Notes under the pieces: generated by a model
Database searches by the model: none
The model's input: the letters and a program-made list of their open reading frames with translations, nothing else
Told to the model about the DNA's origin: nothing
Position numbers and translations under genes: made by a program
NCBI GenBank assembly: GCA_002343075.1
Contig: DDRH01000022.1
Span: 72,478-136,477, forward strand
Source: Phycisphaerales bacterium UBA2421
Lineage (GTDB): Bacteria > Planctomycetota > Phycisphaerae > Tepidisphaerales > Tepidisphaeraceae
Length of the DNA stretch: 64,000 nt
Reading direction: 5' to 3'
In this document: positions 18,489-25,812 of the stretch, one piece after another
Numbering within the stretch: position 1 is the stretch's first letter
How the letters are laid out: every line of letters begins with the position of its first letter

Positions 18489-20519
18489 TCACGCCGCTGC
18501 CGCGGCGACGGTGGTGGAGTGGCTTAACGCAAAGGTCTCCGCCGCTTCGGGAGTGAGGGGTTGGGAGAAAAAGAACCCCTGGCCGTAATCACAATCCAGC
18601 ACCTGCAATAGCACGACCTGCTCAGGCTCCTCAAGGCCTTCGGCGATGACCCGTGCATCGAGATTGTGTGCCATGGTGATAATCGCCTGCAAGACCGCAG
18701 CACAGTCGCGCCTTCCGGCCACGTTGGCGATGAAGCTGCGGTCGATTTTCAGCCCATCCAGCGGAAAGCGGTTCAGGTGCCCCAGCGAGGAATAGCCCGA
18801 CCCGAAGTCGTCCATCTGCACGCTGAAGCCCAGTGACTTAAACCTGTTCAACTTACCAATCGACGTATCGAGGTCATACATGACCATCGATTCGGTTATC
18901 TCTAACTTAAGGTGTCGAGGTTCAACCTCGTGCTCGCGCGCAATGTCGACAACTTCGTCGACGATTCCCGGGTTCATCAACTGTTTGCGCGACAAATTGA
19001 TGCTGACCGTCAGTTCGGCCAAATGTGGATGGCGCGATTGCCACACTTTGAGCTGCCGGCAAGCCTCAGCGGTGACCCATCGGCCAATCTCGTGAATGAT
19101 CCCCGTTTCTTCCGCCAGCGGCACGAATTCGCCCGGGCAGATGATCCGCTGGTTGTGGTGCCATCGCGCCAGCGCTTCAAAGCCGACTATCTGTCGCGTG
19201 CTGAGGCAGATGATGGGCTGGTAATACAACCGCAACTCGCCGCGCGAAACCGCATGACGCAGCGCCGCCTCCAGTTTAGCGCGGTTCAGGAAACTGTGGT
19301 GAATGTTGGCGTCGAAGATCACAAACCGCGATCGGCCCGAAGTCTTGGCGGAATACATCGCAGCATCGGCATCGCGCAGCAGGGCTTCGGCAGATTCGTA
19401 TTGCGGCGATCCCACTGCGATACCAATGCTCGCACCAACCTGCACCTCGTTCGGGCCAATCTGCATGGGCTCGGTCAGGCAATCGATCAGGCGTTTTGCT
19501 ACCAAAGCGGTGTCCTCAGGCGTTCGTACGCTGTCGAGCAGCACGGTGAACTCATCACCGCCGAGCCGGGCAACCGTGACCGCCGGGTCGCGTGCCACGC
19601 TGTCAGTGGCGCGAAGGCACTGCCGGAGCCGTTCAGAAACCATGACCAGCAGTTGGTCGCCAACGGCGTGTCCGAGGCTGTCATTGACGACCTTAAACCG
19701 GTCCAGGTCGATAAACATGACGGCAAAGAAATGCCCCGGTGTCCGGCGGGCGCGTTCGAGGCATCGCTCCACCCGGTCGTGAAACAGCACGCGATTGGGC
19801 AGGCCGGTCAGCGAGTCGTATGTTGCCTGCCGGAGCAATTGTTCGTTGGCATCCTGCGCCGCCTGATAAAGGCGGGCGTTGTCGATGGCGATGGCGGTGT
19901 GTGATGCGATGCCTTGCAGCAGTCGCTCGTCGCGGTCGGTGAAATGCGACGGCTGGGTGTGACCGAAGATCAGGCTACCCAGATATTCCCCTCGTCGGCT
20001 GCGCACCGGCGACGCCAGCACGCTCTGAAGAGGCAGCGACGGTCCCGCGGTGGCTTGTCGCAGGGTTCGGGGACCGCCCACCGCGCCGAATACTTCGGCT
20101 GCGGTCGCCTGCAGTTGATCGACCGCCGCCGGGGGAGGTTTGCCGGTCATGGCTACCAGTCGCTGCGGCGCGCCGCTGCGGGTGACCGCCTCGCCGAAGA
20201 ACCCGCCGCAAGTTGCGTGCGTGGCCCGGGCAGCTTCAGCAGTCACCGACTGCATCAGCGAAGACAAGTCCAGCTCGGCGGCGATCGTGCGGCCAATCTG
20301 GTAGAGCGCATCGCTGACCTGCTTGGCATCGAGCAGCATCGCGTTCTGTTCGGTCAGCTCCTGCGAAGCAATGACCATCGACCGCTCGGCCAGTGCGCGA
20401 TCGGCGTCGAAGCTGGCGTACGCTTCGTCGATCAACGTCAGCAGCGCCCGGCATTCCGGGGAAACATCCCGTTCGGCACCGAAGACTCTGCGAAGTTGTC
20501 GCTCCAGAAGTTTATGCAT
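18489..20519 (-). CDS. GAF-GGDEF-EAL cyclic di-GMP signalling protein
   Basis: This 676-residue cytoplasmic protein makes and/or degrades cyclic di-GMP. An N-terminal helical region (1-65) is followed by a GAF domain (about 70-220). The GGDEF domain (about 230-400) has an intact RLGGDEF active site near residue 321. The EAL domain (about 420-665) has FEALARWH near 450 and the later metal-binding blocks SINLSRKQL, EITESM and MDDFGSG, so both halves look catalytically competent. Its start lies 19 bp after the stop of the FIST gene on the same strand, so the two are probably one operon in which the FIST protein may feed a signal to this enzyme. Net direction of activity cannot be told from sequence. 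Confidence 0.92.
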   Translation of the reverse strand: MHKLLERQLRRVFGAERDVSPECRALLTLIDEAYASFDADRALAERSMVIASQELTEQNAMLLDAKQVSDALYQIGRTIAAELDLSSLMQSVTAEAARATHATCGGFFGEAVTRSGAPQRLVAMTGKPPPAAVDQLQATAAEVFGAVGGPRTLRQATAGPSLPLQSVLASPVRSRRGEYLGSLIFGHTQPSHFTDRDERLLQGIASHTAIAIDNARLYQAAQDANEQLLRQATYDSLTGLPNRVLFHDRVERCLERARRTPGHFFAVMFIDLDRFKVVNDSLGHAVGDQLLVMVSERLRQCLRATDSVARDPAVTVARLGGDEFTVLLDSVRTPEDTALVAKRLIDCLTEPMQIGPNEVQVGASIGIAVGSPQYESAEALLRDADAAMYSAKTSGRSRFVIFDANIHHSFLNRAKLEAALRHAVSRGELRLYYQPIICLSTRQIVGFEALARWHHNQRIICPGEFVPLAEETGIIHEIGRWVTAEACRQLKVWQSRHPHLAELTVSINLSRKQLMNPGIVDEVVDIAREHEVEPRHLKLEITESMVMYDLDTSIGKLNRFKSLGFSVQMDDFGSGYSSLGHLNRFPLDGLKIDRSFIANVAGRRDCAAVLQAIITMAHNLDARVIAEGLEEPEQVVLLQVLDCDYGQGFFFSQPLTPEAAETFALSHSTTVAAAAA

Positions 20520-20538
20520 TCCGGTCAGTCATGTTCAA

Positions 20539-21666
20539 TCAGACTTCGCGCAGGGTCGTGATGGTCATCGTCTGGTTATGGAGTTCGCACCGGGCGGTCG
20601 GCATCCGGGGCGAGATCTCGCCGTAGGAATAGAATCCACTTAGCCGCGTGTGCCCTAGCACTTCTGCGACGGCCTCAACTTCCTCCTCAACGCGCTGCCG
20701 CAGGACGAGCTTGCGGCCGACGCAGCTAATCAAAATGCCCAGCTCCGACTTGCCTCCGGTGATGGAGTCGCTGTGTTGTGCGGCGCCGAGTGCGCCGTCG
20801 ATTAAGCGTTCCATATTCGCGCGCATGAGCTGGGCGCGGTGTCCCTCGGGTATATCGCCGGCGAAAGTCATGCTGCCGTCGGTTTCATTGGTGCCGAGAA
20901 TGGTGCGGACCAACGAAGGAGAGTTGGCGTCGGCGCGGATGCTTAGCGGGAACAGCAACCCGCTGGCGGGGAGCCCGGCGGCGTGTTCGCCCAGGTATCG
21001 CTTGTAGAGTTCCAAGGCTGATTGGCCGTCGAGTTCAAACAGAACGTTGCCACGGGAGCGGGTGACGATGCGTTCGGGGCCAAAGGTGTCCCACCCGCCC
21101 ATGCTCCCGTAGCCGACGCGCAGCCGGTCGCCGATAAACCCGACTGCGGCAACAGCACCGCTGCGAACCTGCCCCCCGGCGCAGAGCAGCGTACGGGCGA
21201 ACCGTGCGCCGTCTCCCGCGAGGCCTCCGGTTACCGCAACGCCTGCTGGTAACCCGCGCGCAAGCCCCTGCACGAGTGTTGTGCCATTCACATTTAGCCC
21301 GTCGCTCAGCACGAAGACGTGTGCCAGGCCTTCGACACGCAACTGTCGCGCCAGCGCGTCCCCGGCAGCGGCGCTGTCGGGGTATTGGTCGAGCGCAACT
21401 TCGGCAGTGCGGATGTGCGAGTGAGCAAACGTGCAGGCGGTCGCGGTGAGGGAGTCGTCGGCCACCTTATTTCCCAGGATTTCGCCGGCGGTGCTGCACC
21501 CCAGCAGATATGCCTCCGGATGCGACTGCTGCACCTCGGCGATCAGCTCTTGCCGCGACAGCGCATCGGTTGAGCCAAACATCAGCACAAGTTGCGCCCC
21601 ACTGCTTCCACAATCCGCTCGATTCCAGCCCGTGTCCGGGTTCCATTGCGATTGAAAGACGTTCAC
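20539..21666 (-). CDS. FIST-domain sensory protein
   Basis: This 375-residue protein begins at a GTG at 21666 because AGGAAGGAA sits directly upstream; an ATG at 21759 in the same frame has no such site and adds unconserved residues. The FIST_N block includes LLGCSTAGEILG and a later VTGGLAGDGARF. The FIST_C block includes GLLFPLSI and the C-terminal FYSYGEISP, which is a typical family ending. FIST domains are predicted to bind small ligands, possibly amino acids, and are usually linked to signalling outputs. Here the output is likely the GGDEF-EAL protein encoded 19 bp downstream. No membrane segment is visible, so it should act in the cytoplasm. Confidence 0.88.
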   Translation of the reverse strand: MNVFQSQWNPDTGWNRADCGSSGAQLVLMFGSTDALSRQELIAEVQQSHPEAYLLGCSTAGEILGNKVADDSLTATACTFAHSHIRTAEVALDQYPDSAAAGDALARQLRVEGLAHVFVLSDGLNVNGTTLVQGLARGLPAGVAVTGGLAGDGARFARTLLCAGGQVRSGAVAAVGFIGDRLRVGYGSMGGWDTFGPERIVTRSRGNVLFELDGQSALELYKRYLGEHAAGLPASGLLFPLSIRADANSPSLVRTILGTNETDGSMTFAGDIPEGHRAQLMRANMERLIDGALGAAQHSDSITGGKSELGILISCVGRKLVLRQRVEEEVEAVAEVLGHTRLSGFYSYGEISPRMPTARCELHNQTMTITTLREV

Positions 21667-21929
21667 AAGTTTCCTTCCTAATCCAACCGTTCGGTAATGC
21701 TCTGCGCGCAGCGGAGGCTTTAATCCGGTATCGACCCCACTCCATAAGAGATTAATCATCTTCCCAGCAGTCAGTATTAGTTCTGTGACAAGGTCAGATA
21801 ATCAGTGCAAGCCTCCAACTGCCACTCCGCATGTGCATTGGAGCGCCCGCTGGAGGCCACCTGCGGGGGTGATTTTGCTGCGCGCAGGTTTGGGGTTTTC
21901 CGGCCCATCGGCTACCATCCGTCGCGCTT

Positions 21930-23525
21930 ATGCCCAAGATCACGGTCGACGGAAAAAACATCGAGTGCAAAGATCGCACCAACATCCTGCAGGCGTGTCT
22001 GGATGCCGGTCTGGAGCGTCCTTACTACTGCTACCATCCGGGTTTATCGGTGGTTGCATCGTGCCGGATTTGCCTCTGCGAAGTCGAGGGGATTCCGAAA
22101 CTCGTCCCGTCCTGCCAGACGCAGGTGCGCGACGGGATGGTGGTACATTTCAACTCTTCCAAGGCAGTCGCCAATCAGAAGCAGACAATGGAGTATCTGC
22201 TGGTGAATCACCCGCTGGATTGCCCGGTGTGCGATCAGGCCGGCGAGTGTCTGCTGCAGGATTATTCGTATGAATATGGCCGGGCCCAGTCGCGGTTCGA
22301 GGAAGACAAGGCCAAGAAGCCCAAGAAAGACGTCGGTCTGAACGTGCTGCTCTACAGCGACCGGTGCATCATGTGTACCCGCTGCGTGCGGTTTACCCGG
22401 GAAGTCTCGGGGACCAGCGAGCTTTACGTCGACGGGAGGGGGCACAAGGAAGAGATCGACATTTTCCCGGGCAAGCCGCTCAACAATAAGCTCAGCGGGA
22501 ATGTGGTCGACCTGTGCCCCGTCGGTGCGCTGCTTGATAAAGATTTTCTGTTTCAGCAGCGCGTGTGGCTGCTTAAACGCACACCCAGCATCAGCCCCGT
22601 CGACGCCGGCGGGGAGAACATCTATCTTGAGTGGAATGACGGCAAGATCTACCGTACCAAGCCGCGCTATAACAGCGGAGTAAATAAGTGGTGGATCAGC
22701 GACGATACGCGATACGCATATAAAGCTGTCAACGCCCCAAACAGGCTTCGCCAGGCCATGAAGACCGAACTGGGTATGCCCACAGCGTGCAGTTTTAACG
22801 ACGCCGCCGAGACCGCCGTAGCCAAACTAAAGCAAATCGTGGTCGATCATGGTCAGGGCAGCCTCTATGCCGTGCTTTCACCGATGATGCCCTGTGAAGA
22901 AGCGCATCTTCTCGGCACGCTCATCCGTTCAATCGACCCGCAGGCAACACTGGTGCTCGGGCCGGTGCCGAGGGGCGATGATGACGTGTTTATGAATTAT
23001 CTGGATGGAAGCGAGACTTTCCGCATCCAGGGCGAAAAGGTCCCCAACCGCCGTGGTGTGGAGCGGGTGATGCAGATTCTGGGCGGCAAAACCGTCGATT
23101 TTGCAACATTTATCGCCAGCACCAGCGGCGCGACGAAGGCGGGCTGGATAGCCGGCGGATATCTAAGCGACTGGATCGGGACCGAGCTTCCCGCGCCGCT
23201 GAAGGGTGGTTTTAAGGTCGTTCAAGACATTCTTCCGAACGAGTTAACGAGAAACGCCGATGTGCTGCTCCCTGGGGCGGCGTGGGCGGAGAAGGCCGGG
23301 TGCTGGGAAAACTATCAGGGTGCGATGCAGGCATTCGATGCCGCCGTCCCCCCGCCGGAAGGTGCGCGGGTCGAGGGCAAGGTGTTTCACAAGCTGTTGG
23401 GCCGGTCCGGCATGTATGACGCCGCCGCGGTGCGGGTTTCGCTTGGCGAGCCGTTCGTGCAGGCCGTCCTGCCAACCGAGGTCGAGATGGCCGGCGAACC
23501 GGCATTTGAGTTTGTAGAACTGTGA
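21930..23525 (+). CDS. nuoG: NADH-quinone oxidoreductase subunit G
   Basis: This 531-residue iron-sulfur subunit of respiratory complex I carries electrons from NADH. The N-terminal [2Fe-2S] domain has YYCYHPG, SCRICLCEV and PSCQT. The His/Cys [4Fe-4S] ligand set is NHPLDCPVCDQAGEC, and a second cluster set is DRCIMCTRCV with DLCPVGAL. The rest is a shortened molybdopterin-like domain, ending near PNELTRNADVLLPGAAWAE. The usual protein is about 700-900 residues, so this is a compact version, as is common in some phyla. Its stop overlaps the next gene's start as TGATG, so it is translationally coupled to the small secreted protein, and nuoH follows at 24225. Confidence 0.94.
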   Translation: MPKITVDGKNIECKDRTNILQACLDAGLERPYYCYHPGLSVVASCRICLCEVEGIPKLVPSCQTQVRDGMVVHFNSSKAVANQKQTMEYLLVNHPLDCPVCDQAGECLLQDYSYEYGRAQSRFEEDKAKKPKKDVGLNVLLYSDRCIMCTRCVRFTREVSGTSELYVDGRGHKEEIDIFPGKPLNNKLSGNVVDLCPVGALLDKDFLFQQRVWLLKRTPSISPVDAGGENIYLEWNDGKIYRTKPRYNSGVNKWWISDDTRYAYKAVNAPNRLRQAMKTELGMPTACSFNDAAETAVAKLKQIVVDHGQGSLYAVLSPMMPCEEAHLLGTLIRSIDPQATLVLGPVPRGDDDVFMNYLDGSETFRIQGEKVPNRRGVERVMQILGGKTVDFATFIASTSGATKAGWIAGGYLSDWIGTELPAPLKGGFKVVQDILPNELTRNADVLLPGAAWAEKAGCWENYQGAMQAFDAAVPPPEGARVEGKVFHKLLGRSGMYDAAAVRVSLGEPFVQAVLPTEVEMAGEPAFEFVEL

Positions 23526-24046
23526 TGAAATGGCTGATCCCGCTCATTTTCGCAGCGCTTCTGTCGCCGGCCGCCGCTCGCGCTGAAATGGCGCTGTTTG
23601 AACACGCCGAATCCGGTATCAGCATCCAGCATCCCAAAGATTGGCAGCCTGCCGAGGGACAGCAGGCGGGGGTTGTCGCGCGATTTATTACGCCGCTCGA
23701 CGGCGAGTCGGACAAGTATCAGGAAGAGTTCACGATCAAGGTCCTGGAAATGAACCAGACCGCTGACGTGAACGAACTGGTCGATGCGATCAAGCCGGGT
23801 CTTGCCCAGGGCCTTCCCGGCTACGTTGAGAAAAGCGACGACCAGGCGAGCATCGCCGGACTTCCGGGCAGGAAAATTGTCAGCGAAGTGTCAACGCAGT
23901 TTTCGCCGATCCGTGCGACGCAGTGGTTTGTCGTCAAGAACACAAAGCTGTACATCATCACCCTCAACGCCACGCCGGCGACATTTGAGCAGTTGAAGCC
24001 GTATGGTCAGGCGATGATCGAGTCGTTAAAAATCGAATCGAAATAG
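23525..24046 (+). CDS. Small exported protein inserted between nuoG and nuoH
   Basis: This 173-residue protein overlaps the nuoG stop by one base (TGATG). An N-terminal signal peptide (KWLIPLIFAALLSPAAARA) is followed by a compact alpha/beta domain with ISIQHPKDW, AGLPGRKIV, a QWFVVKNTKLYIITL strand pair and a C-terminal helix. The FWYW-poor, strand-rich pattern is reminiscent of the PsbP/DUF1795 group that decorates redox complexes, but I would not assign it firmly. Its position suggests it may assist complex I or its assembly outside the membrane. The neighbouring nuo genes are otherwise single copies. Confidence 0.65.
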   Translation: MKWLIPLIFAALLSPAAARAEMALFEHAESGISIQHPKDWQPAEGQQAGVVARFITPLDGESDKYQEEFTIKVLEMNQTADVNELVDAIKPGLAQGLPGYVEKSDDQASIAGLPGRKIVSEVSTQFSPIRATQWFVVKNTKLYIITLNATPATFEQLKPYGQAMIESLKIESK

Positions 24047-24215
24047 CCGCAGATGAACGCGGAGGAACGCAGATGAATTTAGAAAGGGATTGAATGTGAA
24101 TCCGAGGTTACCTTGGTTCTGAAGATTGTCTAAAACGAACTTGGGTTTACTGTTGATTCGCCAACAAAAACCTTCCTCTTATCCGCGTCCATCCGCGGGC
24201 ATAAAGCAATAGACA
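24046..24215. repeat. Intergenic element with inverted GATGAACGCGG / CCGCGTCCATC ends
   Basis: The gap between the exported-protein gene and nuoH starts with GCAGATGAACGCGGAGGAAC and ends with TATCCGCGTCCATCCGCGGG. On the other strand the right end reads CCCGCGGATGGACGCGGATA, so the two ends are imperfect inverted copies of one another. Such strings recur between genes in many genomes. No gene is seen inside. The layout matches the 12676-12862 element but the sequence differs. Confidence 0.5.
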
Positions 24216-24224
24216 GAGAAAGTA

Positions 24225-25772
24225 ATGCCAGATATCAACCCTCAAAAAGCGATTGATTTCCTCACCAGCACCATTCCCGGCTGGCTGCCGTTGCTGGTGG
24301 TCATCCATTTTTCTGTGCTGGGAATGGTTGCATACCTCATCCTGCTGGAACGAAAGGTCGCGTCGTATGCACAAGATCGTCTCGGGCCTAACCGGGTCGG
24401 CTTTGACTTCGGCCTGCCGTTTCTGGCGTGGCTGAAGGGGCTATACGGGCTCGGCCAGCCGCTCGCCGATGGGATGAAGTTTCTGCTGAAGGAAGACTAC
24501 CGCGCCAAAAACGTCGACAAGGTGCTGTTCACCATCGCACCAATGATCATGATCATTGTGATCATCATCTCTGTGGCGACAGTTCCCTTTGGCGGGACAA
24601 AGCAAAGCCATGGCACCGTGGAGATTCCGGCCACGGTGAACGTGGACGATCCTGCTGCGGTTCAGATGGCCGCGGCGAACGCGATTCCGATTGCCACCCG
24701 GCTGGTTTTGGAAGACACCAAAACCGGCGAACCCCTGCCCTTCGTGCCACGCATCAAGGCGGCGGAGTTAAGTGCCTCCGGCGAGGTGCTCGAACCGGCG
24801 AAAACTGTCGTGGATGTCACTTACTGGTGGGATTTTCAGCCCGCCAAGCTCGATATCGGCGTTTTGCTCATTCTCGCAGCCCTGTCGCTGGCTGTTTACG
24901 GCGTGGTGGTGGGAGCGTGGGCGAGCAACAACAAGTTCTCCTTCCTCGGCGGGCTGCGCGCCACTGCGAGCATGGTGAGCTACGAAATCCCCCTGGGGAT
25001 CTCAATTCTGATTATCGTGGTGATGTTCGGAACGCTCGACTTGTCTGTCATCGTGGATCGACAGGCATGGATGTGGGGCGGCGTCATTCCTGCATGGAAC
25101 GTGTTCGTGCATCCGCTGGCGTTCATCATGTTTCTTATCTGCATTCATGCCGAGGCCAATCGGGCACCGTTTGACCTTGCCGAGTGCGAGGCCGAACTGG
25201 TCGGCGGGTATCACACCGAATACTCTTCGATGCGGTTTGCCATGTTCTTCCTAGCCGAATATGCCGGCATGGTGACCACCGCTGCCGTCTGTGCGGCACT
25301 GTTCTTTGGCGGGTGGCACCTGCCGTTCGTTGATAAAATCTGGCCCGCGTTCAGCGGCGGGGTGGATCCGGCGTTTCCAAGCCTGACCGAATCGCTCCTG
25401 GTCTGCATCGTTCGCGCCGCGGTGGTGATGGGCAAGGCTGTGTTTGTCCTCTTTGTGTTTATGTGGGTTCGATGGAGCCTGCCCCGGTTCCGGTTTGATC
25501 AACTGATGAACCTGAGTTGGCGCGCCCTGATCCCCATCAGCCTGCTGCTGCTGCTGGCGACCACGCTCGCGGTGTGGTGGTGGGGCCCTGAGGGCCGGGC
25601 GCACATGCGCGTCGGCGGCAAGATGGCGCTGTTCCTGCTCGGTGTGAACGTGGTGACGCTCGTTGTCATCATGTTCGGAAGCAAGCTCATTCCGGTGACG
25701 GACGACCCGAACAGAAGAATCCGCGTAACCAGCAGTCGATACGCCAACACGCCCCTCCCCGCCGGGGTGTAA
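24225..25772 (+). CDS. nuoH: NADH-quinone oxidoreductase subunit H with extended loops
   Basis: This is a 515-residue membrane subunit of complex I that, with the peripheral arm, forms the quinone-binding site. The core shows ERKVASYAQDRLGPNRVG, the quinone-site loop FDLAECEAELVGGYHTEYS and many transmembrane helices. E. coli NuoH has about 325 residues, so this one is much longer. A hydrophilic insert of about 85 residues (after TVPFGGTKQS, to about DVTYWWDF) separates early helices, and the C-terminal part is also extended. It lies 178 bp downstream of the small exported-protein gene, in the nuoG direction. No other nuo genes are in the window. Confidence 0.93.
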   Translation: MPDINPQKAIDFLTSTIPGWLPLLVVIHFSVLGMVAYLILLERKVASYAQDRLGPNRVGFDFGLPFLAWLKGLYGLGQPLADGMKFLLKEDYRAKNVDKVLFTIAPMIMIIVIIISVATVPFGGTKQSHGTVEIPATVNVDDPAAVQMAAANAIPIATRLVLEDTKTGEPLPFVPRIKAAELSASGEVLEPAKTVVDVTYWWDFQPAKLDIGVLLILAALSLAVYGVVVGAWASNNKFSFLGGLRATASMVSYEIPLGISILIIVVMFGTLDLSVIVDRQAWMWGGVIPAWNVFVHPLAFIMFLICIHAEANRAPFDLAECEAELVGGYHTEYSSMRFAMFFLAEYAGMVTTAAVCAALFFGGWHLPFVDKIWPAFSGGVDPAFPSLTESLLVCIVRAAVVMGKAVFVLFVFMWVRWSLPRFRFDQLMNLSWRALIPISLLLLLATTLAVWWWGPEGRAHMRVGGKMALFLLGVNVVTLVVIMFGSKLIPVTDDPNRRIRVTSSRYANTPLPAGV

Positions 25773-25812
25773 AAGTTGCCCCGGCGAAGCGATATCGCCC
25801 CGGGAAGCGCCC

